Assembly (NCBI GenBank): GCA_037903475.1
Contig: JBAJFG010000582.1
Span: 186,001 to 250,000 of the forward strand
Reading direction: 5' to 3'
DNA: 64,000 bases
Source of the DNA: Ancylostoma caninum
Taxonomy: Eukaryota; Nematoda; Chromadorea; Rhabditida; Ancylostomatidae
Both the position numbers and the translations under genes were made by a program. Positions within the stretch are counted from its first letter, which is position 1; each line of letters begins with the position of its first letter. The notes below the pieces were generated by a model. The model did no database searches. It was not told the DNA's origin and saw only the letters and a program-made list of their open reading frames with translations. Positions 22,318 to 33,200 of this stretch are shown here, piece after piece.

Positions 22318-23049
22318 TAAATGAGATGCAAACTATAAAATTTTACACAGCATTCCTCCTTATATTTAGATGATTTCCGACTACTGCTTCGTTTAAACTC
22401 TTTCTAAGTACATCACCGGAATTGAATTTTATGGAATTCAAACTTCACACAAAATCCTGAGATCTATTATTATCCCTTCTGCCCAAACATACTCCGATTT
22501 CTTGTTATAGAAGTTCTGTTGGTCTTAACATTCAACGTACAAGCATGCAGTTGGACCCGATAAACAGAAGTAATAATGAGGAACGGGATAACACACAGTG
22601 TTTTTGTTATCTTGCTGACGCTTTTATGTGATAGCTGGAAACTCATTCATGATCAAGGTAAATGAACCGCTGTACCCAACATTATTTTTACCGCGTCAAT
22701 GCCTCTACATTTAGTACCATGGCACGTTTTGTTAAACTACAACACGGGGATATTAAAGCGAAAGGCTTCTCACGGACGAAGGGTTTTATCCACTTTACGA
22801 TCCTGTAATGATGGTTACAGACCTCAAGTGACGTTCTTAGGCTTAGAAATTTCAACCCGTTGCAATTTTAGAACCGATAAGGGACCAATTCCACAGCAGC
22901 ACAGGCTTCCACTCATGAGAAGGTTGTGAGAAATTTCAAACCGGCAAATGAAACTTACTACCCGAAAAGTTTCATGCCCGTTGTGATTGGCAAACATATC
23001 GCCTTGTTCGCCTACATGCATGGGTACAAAATGTTTTTACCAAATGGAA

Positions 23050-23290
23050 TGTTAATCGAATAAATATTCGAATATTCGAAAGTTCGAATATTCGAAAATT
23101 CGGTGGTTCGCAAAAATTCGAAAATTCGAATATTCGAAAATTCGGAGATCCCTAGAAATTCGAAAGTTCGAATATTCGAAAATTCGGTGGGTTCAGAAAA
23201 TTCGAAAGTTCGAATATTCGAAAATTCGATTGTTCGCAAGAATTCGAAAATTCGAATATTCGAATATTTGAAAAATATTTTCGAATGTAA
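23050..23290 (+). repeat. Right subterminal TTCGAA array of hAT copy 1
   Basis: Five TTCGAATATTCGAA-based blocks with four spacers in the order CGGTGGTTCGCAAAAA, CGGAGATCCCTAGAAA, CGGTGGGTTCAGAAAA, CGATTGTTCGCAAGAA. The copy at 52,740-53,020 has the same first three spacers in the same order, a close variant of the fourth, and one more. Confidence 0.85.
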
Positions 23291-23305
23291 AACTCTAGTG
23301 TACAC

Positions 23306-24245
23306 TGCCTTCAAATTCCCTGCGCCGGCTCACTAGAGTTAAAGACATCCAAACCCAATCTAGCCGAACTGTTGCATCTAATATTGAGAATCAAGCTAGT
23401 CTATATCGTTTTTGAACGCAACGAACCTCTTAACTTGCTTACTGTTGTAGTGCAGGACCTGCTCAGTTCACACCAAAAGTTTGGACTCGAAAGATTCTAC
23501 TGTGCTGTAGGAGTGACACAAAATAAATAGAATGTTAGTTTTGACATCGAGAATCGCGCAATGACGTCTTTTAGGTTCCAAGCGCACGCATTCCTATGAT
23601 AGCGAGTAATTCGAAAAATGTTCAATAGCTATTAATAAGCAAATGGTTTACATATTGTCTTTAAAATCTGAGCTCATGACGGTTTACCGTAAGGTTTTGG
23701 TGTCAAAGTATCAGTGCACGGGTAATTTTCGGCCACCCTGTAGCAGTGTTCAGCGCACATGGTTACCCCAAATTGTGCCGAATCTCGTGACAGTACATTT
23801 GTTACATACATTCCTGCTGTGAGTGACAAATTGTGTGACTCTAGAACTGATGACTTTGCTTAACTTTCAGCGAAACCTATTGTTTCAAAAAGAGAGATGA
23901 AAGGACGCTATGGAGTGCAAAGTCAAAAAAGAGTTACCGAACAATAAATGAGAGGCAAAAACAATGAAATAACATTCATGGTTGCAAAGAATTAGAGCCT
24001 GCAGACTGACTCTACAAATTACGTCTTCAGGTACTTCCGACTAATGCCGATGTTGAGATTGCAATATACTCATTTGTTAGAAACAATGCCTTCTCAGTAG
24101 TAATATAGGAAATAACTTTCATTTCAAGACCACATTTGTCTTAGCTCGGAGAAATAAACAGCGGTAACCGCTGCATGATCATCTATGACTCTTGCTGACC
24201 GCCGTCTGCGATTCAACAAATGATTGAATTTGTCGCTGCGAATTG
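23306..24245. other. Downstream flank of the receptor gene
   Basis: No gene recognised. This lies 3' of the minus-strand receptor gene and would hold its 3' untranslated region. A solitary GGCCACCCTGTAG at about 23,733-23,745 resembles one end of a CAGGGTG-type MITE without a partner that I could find. Confidence 0.35.
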
Positions 24246-27200
24246 TCAGCACCACTCCAAAAAACGTCCTTTTGTACGCAAGGAGCTGGAATCAGCGATA
24301 ATTACAGCAGTTCCGGTAATCCAAAGTAAGACACCAACCAAGTCGTATGCGTGACTCAAGTGCGTAGTGTCTCTGCCAAGAGGTATTTCGGTGAAGTACA
24401 CAGAGTAGATTACTAATAAGATGAAAACTACCTGAAATAAGTTATAGTCATAGTCATTCTCGACGTAGAGAGCTCTATGATAAATCATCTTGCAAAGGAA
24501 GTCTACAAACTTAAGTCGGTAATGCGAAATGAGATCTATCTAGCCAGAGGGTGGGTCTAGCATGATGTTACAGGACACATGTGTTAGGTGCGTGCAAAAG
24601 TTCCGGGACATGTTGCCCTAATAACTCTGCTCACTGTCGACAGTTTCATTCAAATCAAAGAGCATTTATTCAATTCATTATGTTCAGTTTTCAATTCAAT
24701 TCAAGGCCCGTAGTAAAGTGTCATGGCGGTGAGATCAGCTGCCTGCACAACTCTTTGCCACATTTGGGGCGATGATCGCACGCGCAACGACCTTACAACA
24801 CTGTGGAATGGAGGATCATCACCATCCGTGGCAGCGCTGTGAGCACGTATGTGCGGGGCGCTGATCTCATCGCCCTGGAGGGCGATGATCGCCATCGTTT
24901 GGCGACTAGATAGTGTGCGGAGCGAAGAGACGCCTAGTGAAGTACTCGAAGCATCTCACTTGGAGTGTGGTGATGGTGTGAAGGTACTTACGATCAGGTG
25001 CGCAAATTGCACAGAAGGCATCTGTCTACGGACTCAGCCTTCGGACTCAGGCATGTTGATTTTCGCCCCACAGCACAGAGCAAGCTCGAACGTGTACGAC
25101 TTATCAGAAGCACAGAGGTGCTTCTGATGCTTCTGATGAGTCGTACTCGTTCTAGTTTGGAAGTAGCAATGGTTCGTAACTGTCTCACACGCTAAAACAG
25201 CCTCCGAAGTAGTGTGGGAATACGTGGAACATGTACATTTGATCACTTTTCATGTACGGCCTGTCCGATTCGCCGTGGCGATGATCACCATACTCCTTTC
25301 CAACGCGAAGTGCGATCATCGCCCTGAATGTGATATGCGATGATCGCACTGGACACTTTACTACGGTCCCAATATTCATTCATTCATTCAAATGTTCTCA
25401 ATAGGGCGCAAGGAATATTTTCCAAAAGCTTCAAGCTTTAAAGGTTTATACTCAAAAAACCGGCACATATCGTTTCCGAGAAGGGTCTTTTCAATAAAAC
25501 AGTGTGGTCCAAAATTACGCGAACTTACAAAACGAACCATATCTAGAGTTAAAAAGCAAGTCGACAATTCTATCTCTAACATGGTATTTTTCACTCATCC
25601 ATGAACAGAATCTACCTCCATATTTTATAGACTTTCCCATTACCAGCAAGAAATGAGCTGAAGAAATCGGAATAGGGATCTGCAGTGGCGCGGAGATACT
25701 CTCTCCACCAATAATCCTTTGTTCCTAGAAGAGTTTGCCCAGAAAATAAAACAATTTCACTGAAGCGAAACAAAGTTTCATTTTCGAAAGATTACCAAAC
25801 CGAAAAATCCGCATGAATGGATGCAGAGAAAAGTAATAACAAGGAAGCGGACGTGGCTTCCTGAGCAAAGTCAGCGCGAAAACTTCCTTCAGAGCTATCC
25901 CTGGAAGAGAACAGCTCATTTTTGTTATCAAATTTTCGTTTTGGGTTTTCAAGGACGATTTCGCTCATCATATAGTCAGTGATGTGATGGTGATTCGTAT
26001 TGATGTACACCCTCAATGCGTGGCGTATGCTCATCTGTTATTGAATCTTCTAACCCTAATGAGCAGTTCTTCACCACCACTTCGATGTTTTCATGTTCCC
26101 CAGCTCTTCTACTCTGCGAGGTAGTGAAAAGCTACGCTTTTACAAAATCTTACACGTTAGCAAAATTAGCAAAACACTTGCGCCCTTGCCACACATCAGG
26201 GATGAGCGGATTGTCCGTATCCTGTTGTCCGTTTTGCCGTTATCCGTATCTTCTGGCTTATCCGTCATCCGCACCGTCATCCGCGGTTTTTGCGCCGGAT
26301 AACGGTGCGGATAAGGCCACAAATAGTAGCTTCATTCACACTTCGCGTTCTCAACAGATTATGGCCTCCATTCCAGGAAGTATTATTCAATCTAGCCCAT
26401 TTCAATTCGTCAGCGGTTTACAATCTTGTAGCAAGGTAGGAGGAGGTAATACTCCCTTGTACTGCCCAAAAAGAGATGCTCTTAGTGGAGTAAAGAGGGT
26501 GGAAATGTTTAAAAAAATTGTGTGAGTAGCGAGATCAATCGATTGCACATGCGAGGATTCGCCTGCAGGGCCCGTCAGAACGTGGAAAAGTAGGGTGAAT
26601 TAGATCTCGTGCTGAAGTTCTCTGACTCGAAATCAGCAAATACTTTTCTAAGTTTCCATAGAGGACAATCACTATCTTTTGCGAGAGTTTCAATTTTCTA
26701 GAGCTTCATGTGCTTTTGGGAGCTCGATGGGAAATTTTTCAAATTTTCGGGTCTCCGAGGGGAAATTTCCCATCTAACTCACGCAAACAGGAGCAACTAT
26801 TGGGGTGCGATAATGGGGATGAAGAATCAATGCTTGGAGCTCTATAACGTGAAGGTAGTGAAATTTCGATAAAGGGCAAACTTTCTTCACGGGAGTTGAA
26901 TAAGTGAAAACCTCGCAATTTGAACAGATAGTGAAAATGGAGTAAATCTGTTTGGGAAACCACTGAGAAGCAATTTGCAGTTATCACGAAAACTCTTCTT
27001 ATATGAGTTTTAGTTGAGGAAATTTCCCATTTGAGTGCAGAATCTGGCTCCACGAAGTCTCCTCGTTTCCCCGCAAATTTGATTCCATAACGCTGAGACA
27101 CATATGTACAAAATTGACTCAGTTGGACCAATATCGGGCTAAGATTTTGTTTGACGTTCCTTCGCGCGTACGCTGGTAGAGTTCCCTTCCTAGCTGCAAC

Positions 27201-30200
27201 GTTGTTACCGAGTTCGAGCCCATGATTCTGTTTCATACGAATTTTTGTAAACGACCACATCTAGATTCACTTTCGGAAAACCCAAGGAAAGTGGATCGGT
27301 CTGAATGAGAATGAAACGACAGTGAGAGAAGGAAATGTGCTTTCGACTGCATACTAAAAGTGTGGTGAAAACATTAATCTCCACTTCAAAATCTTATTCC
27401 AAAACTCGTGGTTCGGAAATTCGACACTGATTTTGCAACAGCATAGAATGTGGTGTCTCGCAGCATCTGGATCACTTATCCGTTATCCTTTATCCGGTAT
27501 CCGTTACCCGGTCAATGTTGACCTATCCGTTATCCGCACCGTTATCCGGGTCGTGGAAAATCTCGTATCCGCTCAGCCCTGCTACACATCTAGCGTACAT
27601 GAGTGAGAGAAGTAATGCTGACTGACCGCTCAGAGATTTCCAAAATCGGTGGTACAGGGCACTATTTTGGAAAATGCTCTACGATTTGATAGATGAACGA
27701 CAAAAGATGCGATACGGAACGTGAAAACTCAGGATAAGTCGAAAAACGCGTGCCGTACTCCTGTCTCCATAATTTTGGACCACCCTGTAGTTCTCAAGAA
27801 GCCGTATAAGCTTATATGTATAGCGACCAGGCTATTGGAGACATAGACATATGTGCGGGACAAGTCAGAATTTCTAAGCTCGAATTCTCAATTTTTACGA
27901 GGATAACGCTGTCGTGCGAGATCCCGCAACAACACCGGGCCTTGTCACTGGTATCAGGTTGTTGCGAAATTAATTGCCGAAGCGAACACTTCAGTTCAAA
28001 GTGTTATAACTTGGCCCAAACACGAAATCTGTATATATAAAAGCGGAAGTTTGTGTGTGTGTGTGTTTGTTTGTTTGTATGTTTGTATGTTTGCATGTTC
28101 GGAATAGAAATTGCGGAGGATGAACCGATCGGGACCAAATTTTGCATGTAGGTTCTGCGGGGGTCGGCGCAGGTTATAGGCTACTTTGCACCTGGGATTA
28201 TCGATTGGCTTGTCGATTATATCGATTTTATTTATTTTTCGCTCTTCTTGACCAGGGACTAGCGGGAACATGCCTGCTGGGGTATCTCAATACGCTGAAC
28301 ACGAATACAGGGTGTTTTTCTGGGAGTAAAACCGGTGCAATCGCGAACCTGGTACAAAGGCTACGTGCGAATTGCTGGAACCTCCGCTTTCACGTGGTCT
28401 TTCGACTGAGAATTTGATCTATTGGAATGGATCAGATCGCGCGCGATTTTACTCCCGGAAAAACACACTGTACGACAACCATTTTGTATGACACTATCGA
28501 TTTATCGATTTTATTGATTTTTCGCTATTCTTGCCCACTGAGCGATAAAGACATCTCTACTGGGGTATCGCAATGCGCTGAACACGGATATGATAACCGT
28601 TTTGATCGAAATATCGATTTATCTGTAATATTGATTTTTCGACATTCTTGCACACGGGTTGATGAAAACGTGCCTTCTGGGACTTTCCAAAACGCTGGAC
28701 GTGGATGAGGCAAGCACTTTATAAGAATTTATTAACCAGTCAAGCAACTTCACCCCATTTTTTTGAGGGAAGATGGGCAGGGTGAAGGAGGGTCACTTGA
28801 GCTGATCACCAAATGATGAACATTTTGAAATGATTTTTCGGTTCAAAAATGCTGGCATCAGCTTTAAATGGCCAGGAGAAATTGAACACCCGAGCGAATC
28901 CAGGTATACCGTCTAGTTCTTCATAAGTTTAATGCCCATTTACTTCGCTAAATCTCCCCTAACACTATGGTGAAAACGCTATGCCTCTACAAAAAAAAAC
29001 TGTGATCGCAGAAATCTAAAAACTTTTGGGAGGCGATCTCGGCAAGCTCTAGATCAGCAGTCGGCTGCTGCTGCAGATTTGCATCTGGGAGTCGGAAAAA
29101 GTGATATTCGATAAGCTATAAGTCTGAGGGAAAAGGAGGATGCATGCCAGCTCACATCCATGGGCTATAGGATAGCACATCATCGCCAGCCACATCAGTG
29201 CTACAGAATGCATGTGGCAACAGAAGAGATCATCGCCCTGTTAGGAGCTGATCGCCTTCTCATGCTGTAGAAAGAGTGGGAGAGGCGGGGTGGCGGTCAG
29301 GAAGAACGATAGCTCGTGGCAGCTGCCAGCCGCACCGCGAACCCCATGTAAAGGTTGCCACGCCCATGTCGCACGATGCACATGCTAGCCTACTCTGTAC
29401 GAAGTACCGAAGACTTTATTTGGTTCAGGGCTAGATAGAATGTGGATTTTTGGGTACTACGATAAAAACGTAATAACCCGTAGCGGTGATGTGTCTTATT
29501 TCAATGAAAATTAAGCTTTAACTGCCTTCGCACTACTAAATCTTGTTCATGTACGTCATAATCTCCTTCAGTGATGGAAGATATTTAACAAACATGAAGC
29601 GAGTAGACGCAGAATTAGCTACCCCGAGCGTCTCACTCTGCGTCTCACTAGCTTCTCCCACCACTATTGCCACTGCATGAGAGGGCGATCAGCTCCTAAC
29701 AGGGCGATGATCTTCTCTGTTGCCACATGCGTGCTCTAGCAATGAGGTGGCTGGCGATGATCTGCTATCCTATACCCCATAGATGTGAGCTGGCATGCAA
29801 TCATCTCCTAAGGTCTGGTGATGAGTTTTGGAGTTCATCTCACCGCCATGACAATTCACTAGGGGCCTAGGTGTCACAGCTTGTGAGACACTGGTCACAT
29901 GTCACATCGTTTGGTGTTAACTTGCTTATCCTGTTGATTGAAGTCAGATGTCTTGAAGCTGTAGTATAGTGAGTGACCATCCCTGCTCTCATCGTCCAGA
30001 TGATAAGATCCGTTTAAGGTTCCACGGCTGCCCTCAACTCCCGATCGTCAAGCGACATTCCGCGACCACGACTATGTTTGTGTTTGAGTTTGAAAACGTA
30101 GGAAGAAAACTTTGCGTACCCCTATCTCATTGTCCATTGGGAAGATGATTCTAGGATGAAACGAATGCAAAATTGCAAAATTACAGGACTTCTCCGATTC

Positions 30201-33200
30201 GGAGTAGTCCTGTTTGAGTCATTAACCACGATCGCTCGAAAATCGCCTCGACTCGTCATTTGTTAGTGACCCTATGAATAACCACAGGAAAGAGCTAGCC
30301 AGAATATTCAAGGAGCATTTGAAAGAGGGGGAAAACCGTTTCAGAAGTTCACACAAGTTTCTCGAGATTTTTCAAATTCCGCGGAAGAGAACAGTTTATT
30401 TATGCATACCCCAAAACGGCAATTAAATTCGCACCAGTCTGATACCTATAATAATACTTGCCGCGAACTTCTACACGCACCTGATATTTGGAAACTGCTA
30501 ACAAGTAACTGGCAAGTGAAGTCAAAGATGCTCAAAAATGATGACTTCCCAGAATGCTGGACCTGGATTCATAATTGAGATAACCCAGGGGGTGAACATA
30601 TTAACGTCCATGTTAGCGATAGGTAAATTTAAGGGAGGGATGTTAAGAGATTAACCCGGAGTAATCTCAATGTTGCGTATGGTCTACGATATGTGATCTT
30701 CTTCACACATAGAAGATGGCTGGCCAATTGAATGATGATACACACTCATAGACTGGTGTACTGAGTGGGCCTCGCTTCTCTGACATTTATTCTCCAAACT
30801 CCTGTTTCTGACTAATGAACAAAGAACGTTAAAAAGACAAAGTAGCTTTGTAAATAATATTTCTTGAAACCTTTGAAGTCTGTGGTGAAGATGTCATACG
30901 CAATACGTCACTATGCACAAAATCAGTTTCGTTGTGTCACTAATACAGGGTGTTTTTCCGGGAGTAAAGATCGGTGCAATTGCGGACCTAGTACGAAGGC
31001 TACGTGCGAATTGCTGGAACCTCCGCTCTCACGTAGTCTTTCGACTGAGAATTTGATCTATTGGAATGGATCAGATCGCGCGCGATGTTTACTCCCGGAA
31101 AAACACACTGTAGACAACATTCCTAGAATCTTTTCTCTTGTATACTGTAGACATTTTTTCCCTCTCCCCCTCACTGCTTCGAATATCTCCTTGTTGTGCT
31201 TCGCACTAACATTTCTCCACTGACTGGCAAACGTTTCGCTTTGAGCCGTAAAAATGATGAGCCGCATGAATGCGTTAAACTGAACCTTCATCAAACACCG
31301 GAGCCGGTTCTGAGTAATCCTCGCTATAATTTGCATTGTGTAAAGTGATGCTAGATGCTTACCTAACTTCTGAACTGCTTGCGAACTACAAAAAACTAGT
31401 AATTAGTGTGTGCAAAACGGAAAAAAGTGGCTGGAGTGCAAGCTTGGGAAGTGCTCTGACAACTGTGCAGCACGAACGCAGCCCGAACGGCGTAATGCGT
31501 TGAGTAGAAGCCCTAGCAGCAACTGGTCCAAGCTGCTGCTATCCCCCACAATTGCTGCTCACGGATTACGCCGTTCGGTCCGCGTTCGCAGTGAGTGCAC
31601 AGCTATCGGAGTGGCCAAATATGAAGGGAGATGCACACGTAGAAAATGAAACTTTGAATAAAAAAATACACAGACGGTATAACTTCACTTGAAATAATTT
31701 TTCGCACTAAGACTATTTTTTTATTGATCAAAGTCCCACCTGACACAAGACATCGTTAACAGCAACAGGAATGAGATATCTGCCGCATCGAATGTTCTCG
31801 TCCAGTTGATATTTATTAGTGAGGCGTAACCTTGTTTTATGTCGATCACGATATAACCTTATATTTGCAAAAATCATAATTATCAGTGCCTGAACTTTGA
31901 TTTTCTGAACAGAGAAGTTAAGGTATCGTAACAAGCGATGGTAGTTCCCTCCAGATAAACCTGTTTGGAATCACAACTATGAGGAAAAAGAAACTTACGA
32001 TGCAACAGAAGAATACAACGACGATCTGAATGAACATGAAGTAGATGTCAAAGCCTCTTACTGAAACGAAAGCATTGGAGAGGAGAAATTGAATCATCAG
32101 AGAAAAGATATAATTTAATATTTAACGATTTTCCTTTAAGGATCATTTGATCGTGCCGGCAATTTTTTTTTCAACGAATAGAACGGGTTTGTCACTGATG
32201 AATGCAGCGAGAAATCTGTTGCGAAAGTCGTTCAGCATAATTCTTTGATTTCTTCGTGTTTCGCAGTGGTATTCGTCATTTTCTTTCTTTCTGCCCTTAT
32301 CATCGTACCCAATACACTCAGTAGGCAGGTACGTAAGCACCACCGTTATGTCGTTTCTCAACTAACACCTGCAGCAAAGTGATTCTAGCAGCTGTCACAG
32401 AGCATGACGTCGGCGCAACAACTTTGCAAGCCCCGATGAATGGGCCTTCAACGTTGTCAAAGACACGATGGAAGATTTTTTTTTGGATAAAGATTTTTGG
32501 CTTTTGGTATGTTTCCATACCAAAATGTTTATTGTCACATCACAAATTCAATGGACACATAGAAACTTCAATGCTCTCTGTCACAGCTGTAGCCAAAAAT
32601 TGTGAATTTTTCTGCGTCCCACCCCAATTACGGAGAGGTAGGGGTTAGTGCAATCAAAGAATTTATTAAAACGTTCGGTGACAGCTAGCTGAAGTTTCTG
32701 TAATTTGCTGCACATCAATGTGAAGGACCTCTCTCCAGATAAATACCATAGTATTTTCCGCTTTCGGATTTACCCATCATTACAGTTAGAGGAAAACCCT
32801 GCAAATACCAGGAATAACGCTAATCCCACGAAGTTTTTAAGATCCTACGGCTGAGACTGTATGCATGCGCATGGTTCTCGCACAGTTTTTCGTCTTCTTT
32901 GCAACTCAAACAACAACGAAGAAACAAGTAATAAGTAACACTTACATTTAGAGTAGCTCATGCACACTTCCTGGAACACCTCTGGAGACAAAAATGGTCG
33001 AAACATACAGAGAAAGGATACTTGGTCAGTGTCATAGAGAGGTGTACATTGCGTTATGCAGTTTCCGACGCTGATTTCAATTCCGTTCTCGGAATCGGCC
33101 AAGCTGCTTTCTGTGACGAGTTGTACATGCCTATTTTTGCCGCTTTTCTGTGAGCCCTGAGAGTAATATGCATACAAGGAGACCGCTTCGCCCAAGAATG

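Larger units (their letters stand above)
20248..23297 (+). mobile_element. hAT-type non-autonomous element with TTCGAA arrays (copy 1)
   Basis: The termini are TAGAGTTTT and AAAACTCTA, flanked by a perfect 8-bp target duplication, GTGTACAC, at 20,240-20,247 and 23,298-23,305. An 8-bp duplication of the nTnnnnAn form and TIRs that fit YARNG are known for the hAT superfamily. Arrays of TTCGAATATTCGAA blocks lie at both ends. The interior is homologous to the second copy at 52,727-54,084, which is inverted relative to this one, and holds a nested element (20,761-22,317). No transposase is visible. Orientation is set to match the conserved short frame at 20,472-20,705. Confidence 0.85.

Noticed and set aside
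20240..23305. CRISPR array
   Set aside because: Repeat-spacer regularity is real, but the blocks are quasi-palindromes inside an element with hAT ends and 8-bp duplications in a eukaryotic genome, spacers are only 14-16 bases and partly alike, and no cas genes exist.
26016..27260. Frames of 169 and 173 codons as hAT transposase
   Set aside because: No hATC dimerisation motif, zinc finger or catalytic residues could be seen.
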